Shown piece by piece: positions 18,601 through 31,200 of a stretch of DNA of 64,000 nucleotides. This DNA comes from Xiphophorus maculatus. Its lineage: Eukaryota; Chordata; Actinopteri; Cyprinodontiformes; Poeciliidae. Made by a program: the position numbers and the translations under genes. The stretch covers positions 189,501 to 253,500 of the forward strand of contig NC_036460.1 in NCBI RefSeq assembly GCF_002775205.1. The letters are read 5' to 3'. The notes under the pieces are model-generated. The model was given only the letters and a program-made list of their open reading frames with translations, did no database searches and was not told the origin of the DNA. The number at the start of each line of letters is the position of its first letter. Position 1 is the stretch's first letter.

Positions 18601-19658
18601 AACTAAAGGTCTAAATGTTTCATTCACGTGTGAAGGACATTGGTGCAAAAACAAAAAAAAATTAACATGATGGTTTTCTGTTGTACATAAGCCAAGCTGT
18701 AACTTTTAGTAACTTTAGTTTTGCCAAGAGATCCAACTTTCACCATCTTTGTTGTTGGGATCTTTGTGTTTCCATCAGCAAATGTTTTTATCAAGTCCAA
18801 ACACAAAGACTGCAAAAAACACCAACTCTGTTCAGTCCACGTTAACTTGACTCCGGTCCATTTGTCTAGTCAAAGTCCGCTTTGGTTGGTGAGGTGTGAA
18901 CATTAATCGACCTCTGACCTCTGGTCCTCCCAACCTCGGTCTGGGTTCAGTGGAAGTTGCTCTCAATGTCTTCAGAGGTTTTTGTGTCATTCCCTTCAGT
19001 GGTTCTTGGTGCAGCGCCCCCACAGGCCAGGAGGGGAACAGGTTGGTTTGACTCAGAACCGCAGCAGCTGGAGGTGGAGCAGATGATGGAGTTCTGGGTC
19101 CAGTAGAACCGGGTCGACCGGACCATCAGGAGGAGAAACGACTGAGTGGTTTTTACTGTAGGTACCTTTCTGCCTGCTGATTACAACAATGATCCCCACA
19201 TTAGAACAACCTGAGCTCTTTCCTTCTGTATCCATGGTTTCCACTGTATATTCTTAATAACATCATGATGCTTCAAACGGAGCAGGAAAAAGTTGCCCGT
19301 TTAAGGCTCTCTGCGTTCGCTTGCTGGCCTCCCACCAGCAGAGCCAACGTCCAGTGAAGGCACTGGAAAATGGATGGACTCCAACAAGCAAAGGCCTGAC
19401 AGCAGGGATCAACCGGTGAGACTGACACCATTCTGGTGGGCCCCAGTAGAGCCCCAGTAGGGCCCCAGTAGAGCCCCAGTAGGGCCCCAGTAGGGCAGAG
19501 GACCACAGTGTTTGGCTGAATAGAGCCTGGTTGTTTCTGCATGTGTTTGTCTATGATCTCATGTCCTGACTGAATAAGGGTTGATGTAAAGCCAGGATCA
19601 GTGAGGCAGAAACACTACAAACACCACCAGTGGGAGAAAGTTGACCCACTGAGAGCCT

Positions 19659-19690
<32 letters not shown>

Positions 19691-22600
19691 ATTATTTTAG
19701 CTCCAATAATACATCCTCAGCTGGTCCTTTACTGTTCATTCTGATCCAAGGAATCAGGTACTGCACTTTCAAAAACAGAATGTAAATGTGTTGAAGTACA
19801 TAAAATTCTCTAAGCTCCTGTCATTTATCACGGTGAAAAGATTTAGGGTTGACATTTAGCTTGTTTATCCCCCTGACGGTCCGTTCGACCCGGTTCTACT
19901 GGAACCAGAACTTCATCATCTGCTCCACCTCCAGCTGCTGTGGTTCTGAGTCAAACCAACCTGTTCCCCTCCTGGCCTGTGGGGGTGCTGCACCAAGAAC
20001 CACCGAAGGAAACGACACAAAAACCTCTGAAGACCCTGAGAGCAACTTCCTGTTTCACCAGATGGAAACAAGATGGAGGCGTCAGATTTTAGTGTTGGAG
20101 GATTTCTCTTTAGTCTTTGGCTAAAGGAGACATTTCTACTGCCAGTGGTAGGCTAACACCTTAGCTTTGGTTGTATCTACCCAGAATGCCCTGCGCTGTA
20201 GTCCACTTTCTGCTTTTGGAGCGGTCTCTGGTCCGCTTGGGGTTCACATTCAAACCAACCAGAGTTCACTTCAGCCAAACCCAGACAGAGGTTTGGAGGA
20301 CCAGAGGTCAAAGGTCGACTAGCACACCTCACCAACCAGACCAGACTTTCTAGACAAATGGACTGGAGGCGGGTTAAAGCGGACTGAACTGGGCTGGTGG
20401 TGAAGGAAGCCCTGTAGAGTAACCAGACTGCAGCAGGATGTTTAGGAGGTTCGATCATGTTCTGCAATGAGGCTGGAAGTTTGTTTGGAAATCCAGGTTC
20501 AGGGGCCAGATGTTGGTTCCTTATTGCAGTGACCTTCAGTCTTGTTCCTGACTGGCCACTGTCCTGCATGTTCTACACGTCACCACATTTAAATTAATGG
20601 ACTAATAACTCGATGACAAAACAAACACAAAATAGATTCACTGCTCTGGTTTTCTGGACGGCGATTCCTTGAAGGCTACTGATAGGACTTTCCAGCAAAG
20701 TGGTTTGGAGCCTGTTTTGGTTCCTGGATGTGGTTTTGAATTGATGTCGTGCGTTTCCACTGGAAGAGCGAGGTTCCAGAACGTCCAGTCCGGTTCCAGT
20801 CGGTCGCTGTGGTATTCTTCAGTGTGACGAACAACCGAACCAACCACAGTGGGTGTTTTGTTGAAGAAGAGCTTAGTAGCAAGATGGTGGACGGCCTGTG
20901 TGCTTCTGTGATCCCTGTTCATGTTTGTTAACAGTGTTTGCCAAACAGCGGGCTCCCTGATGTATGACGTGTTCCTCTGGTATTCAGATGATTGGTGTTT
21001 TTTTTAAAAAGCTCTTTTTTAGTGGCCTTTATTTGAAAGTAGTTTGACAGGAAAGAGGGTTATGAGAGAGGGGGAAGACATGCGGCAAACGTTGCCAGGC
21101 CGGGAATCGAACCTGCGACCACCGGCACGAGGACTAAGGCCTCAATACATGGGTTGTGCTTTGCCCCTGTGCCACCACAGCACTCCATGATTGGTGTTTT
21201 TAACCAGACTTAAGACTCTAAGTTCAGTGTGGAGCTGATGCTTTTCCCCATCTGACGGAACCAGTTTGAGTGATACTTTCTGGACACCTTCCAATCAAAG
21301 GACTCACCAAGACATCAGGCGTCTCAGCTGAACCACGCCTGGTTAAAAACCAGCTGCTAGTTCTTCGCTTCGCTTCGTCTGTCTGAACCCTCGGCTCTTG
21401 AGAAGTGATTTCTTTCTGGAGGCTTCTGCTGAAGCTTTAAATGATTGGATCCGATTTTACCTAATAGCTAACGTTTGCTAGCGTTAGCTTGATGAAGCTT
21501 ACCGGAAATTGCGTGTATTTTACACAAATCCATGGAGAGTAGAGCCATGACATTTCTATCAGGCACAAAATTTCTTAAACATTCCTCTTGCTCCGACTTT
21601 AATTCTTCCATATTTGGAAGTGTGACCAACACGGACTGAACGGCTTCGTTCACTTCCTCTGCTGCCGTCGCCAAAACTGCAGGCAGACTACAAAGATAAA
21701 ACAACAACATCAATGTTTCATGAATCCTCTTTCTGTCTGCTGATTATCCCAGTTGAAATTCAACCGGACAAATCAAACTCAATGGGAGAATAATCAGACA
21801 GAGCACTGAAGGGAGATGAGAATCAAGCTAAGCTCAGTCAGAGCGGAAACTGTGACAAGATTCTGATGTTTGAGTTTGTTCCCGTGCAAGAAATCACAAA
21901 AATATAACAAAACCAACATTTAACTCAAATCTGTAAATGTTAAAATAAGGTCAACTAAACTGAGGTAAACTACAACAAATCCAACTGAGCTAATCTTAAA
22001 TAGGTGCTTAAAAAAGAGAAATTAAGATAAACAAAGCCTGCGCTAATAAAATAACATAAACCAATATACGGTCAGATAAATTAGCATGAGCTGAGGTAAA
22101 ATAAATGAAGCTAAGATGAATTTACATCCCAATAATACCAGAAACTCTACTCTCCTTGTAGAAAAGCAGTTGGACGTAAACATGATGTTTCCCTTGATGT
22201 GTTTCTCAGCCAAGGCTTCAACATTTCGCCGACAGATCATACTTCATCACTTCCTAGGAAATATCTGGAGACGTTTTGATTTCTTTGAGCTGTAGGTCTA
22301 GTTGACCAGCTTTAAAGCCCAGCTGCTGAGCCTGAAGCTCCTCAGAGGAGCTGCAGAGGAAACTAGAAGGAATCCGAGCTCCAGATGCGTCATGTAAACA
22401 CGACAGCAACACATCAGGTTCAGCAGACAACAACATGTCAACAACAAGTGAGTAAACTCATCAGTTCCTGCTCAGCCTGCAGCAACATGAAGACACTGAG
22501 CAACCCGACCCCTGAAACCCAAAACCAGGTTGCATCATCAGCCTGACATCCTCTAAAGCTCGGCAGCGCGTTACAAAACCAGAGATACGGGGCCTCAGGA

Positions 22601-25600
22601 GTGAGGAAGAGGAGTAACCACTGGCGCTCCGCACGCCGACCAATGGAGCAGATCCCTGCTAAACATTTAGTTTGGAGTTGAGCCCAGCGCTGCACACTGC
22701 TTCCAATTATCTCCAGCTCTCTCTGCCTGCTCACACTCTGGAGGGTTTAGTGAAAACTGACCGGGGAGGGAAGGGGAGGGAGATGCCGTTTTCTTCTTCC
22801 TCCCTTTTTTTTCCCTCCTCCAGCGCTTGTTTTCACTCCACCAACTAGCAAGAAACGGAGAGCGAGTTCAGAGTCAGAGAGCGCAGAGCTTTGAGGCTTT
22901 CTGGCCATGCAACAAATTCACAAACTCTGCCTGCAACTGTGAACATGCAGCAGCTGAGACTCGCCTGCTTCCCGCTCCTCTTCATCTTCCTGGCCTCTCC
23001 TGGGCCAACGCGGGGACAGACGGGAGCCAGAAGAGGACTGGAGAGGATTCAGGTGAGGTTCACGCCGACCATCTGCAAGGTGCTCTGCAACCAGGACGGC
23101 TGCATCAACCGCTGTGAGCAGGGCAACGTGACCACGCTGTACAGCGCCGACGGCAGAGCCACAGGAAGGCGAGACGGCGCGCACGGTCCTGGCTTCAGAG
23201 TCTGTAAGTTCCCAGGATCTGGGACTAAACCTGGCAACATTCAGGCTGGGATAACGGGAAAAGCTTTAGGTTGTGTTCAAACCACCAATCAGATAACTCC
23301 TGTAATTCCACTAGGGGGCGCTCAGACTTTGTTCTGTTAAAAAATGGAACAATGATCGCCTCAGAAATATCACATACGTTAAACTTCATAGGTTTTTGTG
23401 CACCAAGAAATAATGAAACATGTAAAGCAGCTTGTCATAAAATAACGTTGTGCTTTTCTATTAAACGAGTTTATTTTTGGCCACAAGCAGCAAAGATGTT
23501 ACCAAGTCTAAAGAGTGCATGGCTCGTCTTTGGGGTTTATATTTTTTTTATTTCATGATTTGATACAAGGATCAGTTCAGATCTACAGGAGGTTCTGCAG
23601 GTTCTTTTGGTCTTTTTCTCTTCAGAAACTTTTCCACTTCGCGCTCGCTATGCTAGCTTGACTGATTTGACTGGCAGCCAGTCAGAAAAATTAACTTTAC
23701 AACAAATTATTTTAATTTATATTTTGCCATAATGATTGAAAAACAGATTATATGTTATCATAGAAAAAATTATTCTTTCTTTCTTGTTTTTTTTTTTTTT
23801 TTTAAAGGTTTTGTTGGCTCTAGTGGCCTTTATTTGAAAGTAGTTTGACAGGAAACAGGGTAATCAGAGAGGGGGAAGACATGCGGCAAACGTCGCCAGG
23901 CCAGGAATTGAACCTACGACCACCGCTACAAGGACTAAGGCCTCAACGTGGGTCATGCTTTGCCCCTGCGCCACCGCAGCACCCCCTTTCTTGTTTTTTT
24001 AAATAGCGACAAGTGTTTAGTATAAACAAACACTGAAAAATATAATTTCTAGCCTAAGCCAGTTAGCATTGCGCATCCTCAGATGGGCCTTTAACAACAT
24101 AAACAAAAACAATAAAGAAAAATTTATTTAAGAAATTGAGATCCTTTTTTTTCTTTTTTTACTGTCGCATTTATTTTTGTCATCCTCCCTCCAGCTTTCT
24201 CAGGCCCGCCTGGCGCCTCCTGGTGGTCCCCAAGGGAGCCGCAATCCCCACTTTGTAAAACAAGTTTAGATCAAAGCTCATTCATTGTTTGGTTAGAGTG
24301 GCCTAATCAAAGTCCACATCTGAGAATCTATGGCTTAAAAGCTGTTGTTCTCCATTTGACTTGACTGATCTTGATCAGTCTAGTCAAATCTTCTTAACTG
24401 TTTTTCAGTTAAGAAAAAAATAAATTGTCTGTATTTTACCTATAAAAATGTTAAAACTTCATCAATTCCTTTCAGATTTAACATACAAACCCACTAAAAG
24501 CACCAGACCAGATTAGATCAGATTAGATTAGTCCAACTGGTCCCATAAACTGAATCAAAACTAGAAAAGCTTCAACATTTCAGGAGAAAGCACCTGTCAG
24601 ACCTGTTGCTGCCGACAGCAATGATTTAACTTCTCCTGATCTGGGATCAGTCCAGAAGGCCCAAATATTCACTGGCTCTTCTTCAGAGACAGTGATCTGC
24701 AGGTCACATGGCTGAGCTAGAGCAGCTTCGCTCAACACGCCGAGCTCTGTTAGCGCTGACATGCTAATTCAGGTTCAGGCTCTAAACGTTTACCAGAAAC
24801 AGCACAGGTGGATGTCCCCTGACACACCCTGATGGAGAATAAAGGAACAGCTGCTTTTCTCAGGTCATTGTTGTCGTCTTTCCACACCAGCATTGTGCTA
24901 ACGCCCTGGAGCAGGAGCTGCTAAACACCTGCTGTTCTTGGGGTTTCACTCTGAAGATGATGAGTTGATCATCAGCAGCTTCCTCGTAAATTATATGAAA
25001 ACTGAACGGATGAACTTGGTTTTTCGCTCGTTCTGATCATGTGTGTTTGTTTTTAAAGCTGGATTTGTTGAACATGAAAAGCTGGAAAGATCCAGATGTC
25101 TTTTATGTTCTGCAACTCAAAGGATTTTAACTTAATGAGTACACAATGTTGCCCAGTTTAATGGAAAAAGAGTCACAGGGAGAGGAAACAGCGCTGACAT
25201 GTGGCTTTCATTTTTCATTAGCTGACAACTCTCAAAACAAAATAAGTCAAGTTTATTTGTGTAACACATTACAGCTACAAGGCAGTTCAAAGTGAAAAAC
25301 ATAAAAACATCGTTCAGTCATCAGTTATGAAACAAGCAATAAACATCACATTTTGTCATATATCATCTGAATCTTCAAACAAATACTCAGCAAATTCAGA
25401 GCTGCTGTCGAAGCAGCTCTGAACAGATGGGTTTTAGTCTTGATTTACTCGGTGTCTAACTTATTTTGGTGCTGAGCTGTTCAGTGATTTACAAACTAAC
25501 AGAAATATTTTAAAGTCAATTCCCTAGACCTTGCTGGAACTTTAGTCCTTTAATCCTGGAAATGTTCTTCAGGTGATAGAAGGCCGACTTTCTAATTGCC

Positions 25601-25851
25601 TTTATGTAACTCAGAGTCGGTCACTCAGATTCCAGGCCTGGTCTCCAGTTCCTAGCTGTAATAACTGAAAATAAGTATTTCTGTCAATAGAAAGCAACCT
25701 CTATTTACTTCCTGAACATTTCCAAGCATATTTAATCTTGATCAAATCTATTGATTCGATCAGAAATCGTAGGGTTTTTTTTTCTTGCTACAGAGTTGAG
25801 TCCTTGCAATGCGTGTTGTGTTCACGGTTTTCACAGTACTATAAATACCAG

Positions 25852-25891
<40 letters not shown>

Positions 25892-28208
25892 GAAGTCAAT
25901 ACAAAGTCCTAATATTTTGTACCATATTAGGACTTTATATTGATCTCCATTCATTTTGTTTGTTACTGGTTTCTCCATTGTTGACTCTACGATGTTTTTA
26001 TGATTTGTTATTCTCGTGTTTTTATGGTGCAACAGATTTGAACTGCCTTGCTGCTGAAATATTTAATATAAATAAACTTATTTTCTTGATTGAACAAATT
26101 GCAAGTATACAACAAACAAGCAAATGAGTATGTGTTGTATACAGAGGAATACAGCACTTGCATAAATAAACAGCCAGAGGTGTTAAACAAAAACACAACA
26201 TGTTTTAATTTACTGCTTGAGCTTTAGCTTTAGTTAAATATTGTGTTGGTGTTGAGCTTTAGCATTAGCTTAGATTAAATATTGTGTTGGTGTAGCATTT
26301 AAAAAATAACTGTTTACAATTACTGCTTTATGGTTAGCGCAGCTAGTTGTTTAGTTAGTAGTGACCACTACTGCCTAAACCTAAATCACTCCCTAGTCTA
26401 ACTATTACTAGTCTATTCCTGATCTTAACCAAAGCTTAATTCACACCACATCTCTAAACCTAACAAGTAGAGCTGCAGCGAAAATGTCCTCACTTTTCAC
26501 AGTGACCTCAAATTTATGGGTGAAAGTGGAGGAATCGGTCCTCTAAATGTAGCATATGCAAGTACACACACACACACTCTGATCGATGTGTGCAGGATGT
26601 TTTGCTGGTGATGTGTGAATGTTTGAACTTGCAGTGAGGTAATGAACACAAACACGCGCTCTGGGAGGTAAAAGGGTGGGGGTGATGACATCATGGGGTC
26701 AGAGGTCAACTCCCCTAACCTCACAGCTGTTCTCTGCTCAGTTTTTAGTGATTTAACATGAAGAGCAGAAATGTTTGAAGGAGTGTCTTGTTTTTCTCTG
26801 TTTGTATAAACTGTAGCCAACATTACAGCGGCGCAGTAATGAGTTCAACGGTCGCAGTCCTTCTGACTCCCTCTGCATGATTTACTGTTGCTTACACGAC
26901 ATTTTCCAAATAAAAGCCTTCAGGTCAGGCTTTCCCATGCAGCCAGAAAATCACCATAACATGAGAGACGACCTGAGTCTGGCTGTGCAGTACTTCAGTT
27001 GCATTTTATCCATCATACAGTTGAAACCAGATATTTACTGTAACATATCCAAGCATTTTTTCCTCTCTAGCTGCGTTTCCATTGACCAGGAAATTGTGAA
27101 AATAAATTTGCTTAATGGAAATGTCAATTTTGAAAAAATAAGTTTTGTTTATTAAAATCTTTGCGCAAGGTTGAAGTGGTTTTTCAACATTTCAAAACTC
27201 CAATGGAAACACTTTGACACTTTTGACAAAGTTGTTGGTTCTCTTCTGTTAATGGCTGAAATAACCTGAAACCAGGCCTCATGATAATATGTTTTTATGG
27301 ATGATAAATTGTCCTAGAAGCTATTGTGATAATGATAGTATTGTTGTTTTGAGACCATTTTCCAGTAATATAATGGTAATAATGCAAGAAAACATTTGCA
27401 AAGATCAATAATCTTTAAAAACTTTAAATTTTAACGAACATTTGACACTGGAACCAGAAGATGTTTTAAATATCCAAAATAAACGAAACAAACAATAAAT
27501 AAAATGAATTATAAAGTCTCTGGAAACAAAATTATCCTTCAATAAAGAGTTTAGTTGAGACCAAAGCAACAGACTGAAGACTTTTATCTTCCAGTTTTGG
27601 TAGAAAGAGAAAAACAAAAAAAATAATTGAAATGGAAATCATTAAGTTTGTTTCAGTTTATCGTGTGATTGATTATTGCTTCTATTGGAGTCAAAGTTTT
27701 GAAATGGTTTATTTTTAAAATATAAATCCCTGAAACATGTTCTTTGCAGTAATGTTTTAACAGGTTTCTCTCTGTTTCACTTCATATTGTGTAACATTTT
27801 GATAGCTGTATGTTGAGCCAAGATCTTTGTGGGGTCATAAAGTGCCTTTAGAAGTATTTACCCCCTGGATGTTTTACCCCTTCTATTGTTTTTACAGAAG
27901 ATAAACTAAATTTGTCTTTTTGAAGAAAAACCCACCATGTTGCCTTTCATCTGATCTCTTGCTGGAGGTTTTAAACTCCAGAGTTTTCTCCTCCTACGCT
28001 GAGCCCAACAGATTGTTTGTGTTTCTGTGATTTTTCTGTGTTCATGATGTCACAGTGCGCCTTTGTTTACCCCGAGCTCGGCTGTTTTCTGGGTTTGGGA
28101 CTGAAACTCGCTCCAGACTCTGAGCGTTGATGCGCTCCATCTGTGATTCAGTTTGATGACCGTGTTTACAGCAGGACAAATCCGCTCTGTAGCAGCTAAC
28201 CTGAGCGT

Positions 28209-28239
<31 letters not shown>

Positions 28240-31200
28240 GCTCTGGCTCCATGATGGCGCTGGTCCTTCCTCCAAAGTAAAAGAACCGTAAACATCCAGA
28301 GGTTTCTGTGAGTTTCCGTCTGATTGGTGGCGTTTTGGACTCCAGCGGCTCTCGGAGTAACAATGCAGCCACTTCCTGTGGTGTCGGTTCAAACAGGAAG
28401 CAGGAAGTGGTGGCTGGTTCTGTTGGCGCCATCCTCACCTTTCACCTGTTAGCGCTCCGATATGGATGAACTGGGAATGTTGGTAATTACAAACTGGGAA
28501 TTCCAATAAAGCAAAACCATTCAGTAAAAAATGTGGAATAATTAAACATTTTGTTACTGAATTTTTTTCAAACAATGAAAATAAAATGTCTTACTAAACA
28601 TTTTATTGCTTGGATTAGTTTTTGGAAGTTTATTAAAAATTTTGCTTGGAATATTGAACTTTATCGTTTCTCCCATATTTTAGTGGATTATTAAGATCTG
28701 ATATTTAAATGATTTTATATTTAATTTTGTTCTATTTCCTTGTAGGTTTAAACTAAGACCACTAATTATTAAAATGTTATTTAATAGTTACGTATTTGTT
28801 TTTTATATTTAAAGTCTGTTAGAAATTTAATTTCATATTTAGCAACATATTTACAAAAATTTCCAATTTTTTTTTTGCATTTAAATTTTAACAGTAAAAA
28901 TAATTTCATATTTTTGGACAAATTCTTAAATTTAATTATAAATGTTATACGTTTCTGTTGTTTTTACTGTAGATGTGACAAACTAGGAATAATTAGATGG
29001 TCTAAATGTTTTTTAGTTTCTTTTTATTTAACAGGAACAAACTAATTCAGCTGGGCCTTTTAAACATGGAGGCTTCATGCTAACGCTAATGTTCATCCCT
29101 GGTTAGCTCCATCCATCCATCCATCCATCCATCTTCTTCCGCTTATCCGAGGTCGGGTCGCGGGGGTAGCAGCTTCAGAAGGGAGGCCCAGACTTCCCTC
29201 TCCTCGGCCACTTCTTCTAGCTCTTCCGGGGGAATCCCAAGGCGTTCCCAGGCCAGCCGAGAGACATAGTCTCTCCAGCGTGTCCTGGGTCTTCCCCGGG
29301 GCCTCCTCCCGGTGGGACGTGCCCGGAACACCTCACCAGGGAGGCGTCCAGGAGGCATCCTGACCAGATGCCCGAGCCACCTCAACTGGCTCCTCTCGAT
29401 GTGAAGGAGCAGCGGCTCTACTCTGAGTCCCTCCCGGATGACTGAGCTTCTCACCCTATCTCTAAGGGAGAGCCCAGCCACCCTACGGAGAAAACCCATT
29501 TCGGCCGCTTGTATCCGCGATCTCGTTCTTTCGGTCATGACCCAAAGCTCATGACCATAGATGAGGGTGGGAACGTAGATCGACCGGTAAATCGAGAGCT
29601 TCGCTTTTTGGCTCAGCTCTCTCTTCACCACGACGGACCGGTACAGCGCCCGCTTGACAGCAGACGCTGCGCCAATCCGCCTGTCGATCTCCCGCTCCCT
29701 TCTTCCCCCATTCGTGAACAAGATCCCGAGATACTTAAACTCCTCCACTTGGGGCAGGACACCCCCCCTGACCCGGAGAAGGCACTCTACCCTTTTCCGG
29801 CTCAAGACCATGGCCTCGGATTTGGAGGCACTGATCCCCATCCCGGCCGCTTCACACTCGGCTGCGAACCGCTCCAGCGAGAGCTGCAGATCACGATCTG
29901 ATGAAGCCAAAAGGACCACATCGTCTGCGAAGAGCAGAGACGAGATCCTAAGGCCACCAAATCGGATCCCCTCAACACCTTGGCTGGTCTAGAGATTCTG
30001 TCCATGAAAGTGATGAACAGAATCGGTGACAAAGGGCAGCCCTGGCGGAGTCCAACTCTCACCGGAAACGAGCCCGACTTACTGCCGGCAATGCGGACCA
30101 GACTCTGACACTGGTCATACAGGGACCTGACAGCCCGTATCAAAGGGCCCGGTACCCCATACTCCCGGAGAACCCCCCACAGGGCTCCCCGAGGGACACG
30201 GTCGAACGCCTTCTCCAAGTCCACAAAACACATGTAGACTGGTTGGGCGAACTCCCATGCACCCTCCAGGACCCTGCAGGGTGTAGAGCTGGTCCAGTGT
30301 TCCACGACCAGGACGAAAACCACACTGCTCTTCCTGAATCCGAGGTTCGACTATCCGACGGACCCTCCTCTCCAGGACCCCTGAATAGACCTTGCCAGGG
30401 AGGCTTAAGAGTGTGACCCCTCTATAATTGAAGCACACCCTCCGGTCCCCCTTTTTGAACAGGGGGACCACCACCCCAGTCTGCCAATCCAGGGGAACTG
30501 CCCCCGATGTCCATGCGACATTGCAGAGTCGCGTCAACCAACACAACCCTACAACATCCAGAGCCTTAAGGAACTCCGGGCGGATCTCATCCACCCCCGG
30601 GGCCTTGCCACCGAGGAGCTTTTTAACCACCTCGACGACCTCGCCCCCAGAGATTGGAGAGCCCAACCCAGAGTCCCCAGGCTCCGCTTCCTCAGTGGAA
30701 GGCATGTTGGTGGGATTGAGGAGGTCTTCGAAGTACTCTGCCCACCGGCCCACAACGTCCCGAGTAGAGGTCAGCAGCACACCATCCCCACTATAAACAG
30801 TGTTGGTGCTGCACCACTTCCCCCCCCCGAGACGCCGGATGGTGGACCAGAATCGCCTCGAAGCCGTACGGAAGTCTTTCTCCATGGCCTCTCCAAACTC
30901 CTCCCACGCCCGAGTTTTTGCCTCAGCAACCGCCTGAGCCGCATGCCGCTTCGCCCGCCGGTACCCATCAGCTGCTTCCAGAGTCCCACAGGCCAAAAAG
31001 GCCCGATAGGACTCCTTCTTCAGCCTGACGGCATCCCTCACCGAAGGTGTCCACCAGCGGGTTCGAGGGTTGCCGCCGCGACAGGCACCGACAACCTTGC
31101 GGCCACAGCTCCGATCGGCCGCCTCGACAATGGAGGCACGGAACACGGTCCACTCAGACTCCATGTCCCCCACCTCCCCCGGGACGTGTTCGAAGTTTTG

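Larger units (their letters stand above)
18831..20385. mobile_element. Foldback-like element with long imperfect inverted repeats
   Basis: The left arm (18831-19125) matches the reverse complement of the right arm (about 19872-20050 plus 20265-20385). Shared blocks include GGTTGGTGAGGTGTG, TTTGTGTCAT, CAGAGGTTTTTGTG, CCAGGAGGGGAACAGG and CAGTAGAACCGGGTCGA. The right arm carries about 210 extra bases. The spacer holds an 11-bp minisatellite and TTA repeats. No coding frame was found. Confidence 0.8.
17038..22944 (+). other. ltbp4 intron L4, upstream of the short-form exon
   Basis: This 5.9-kb stretch holds a large inverted repeat (18831-20385), an 11-bp minisatellite, a TTA microsatellite, a SINE (21003-21186) and a helicase-like fragment (about 21495-21690). 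The last 300 bases become GC-richer and may hold the short-form promoter. Confidence 0.55.
23204..29096 (+). other. ltbp4 intron S1, 5' part
   Basis: No exon was recognised. It contains a SINE (23794-23985), CA microsatellites (25853-25886, 28212-28238) and otherwise AT-rich sequence. Confidence 0.5.

Noticed and set aside
21061-21180. tRNA genes at the SINE heads
   Set aside because: A and B box resemblance exists but no cloverleaf with anticodon stem; these are SINE promoters.
22891-22944. N-terminal extension of the short ltbp4 form
   Set aside because: The frame is open upstream only from a TTG codon; the first ATG in frame, followed by a proper signal peptide, is at 22945.
25738-26127. 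Protein with a TH-repeat
   Set aside because: It is a reading through the CA microsatellite with no other coding sign.
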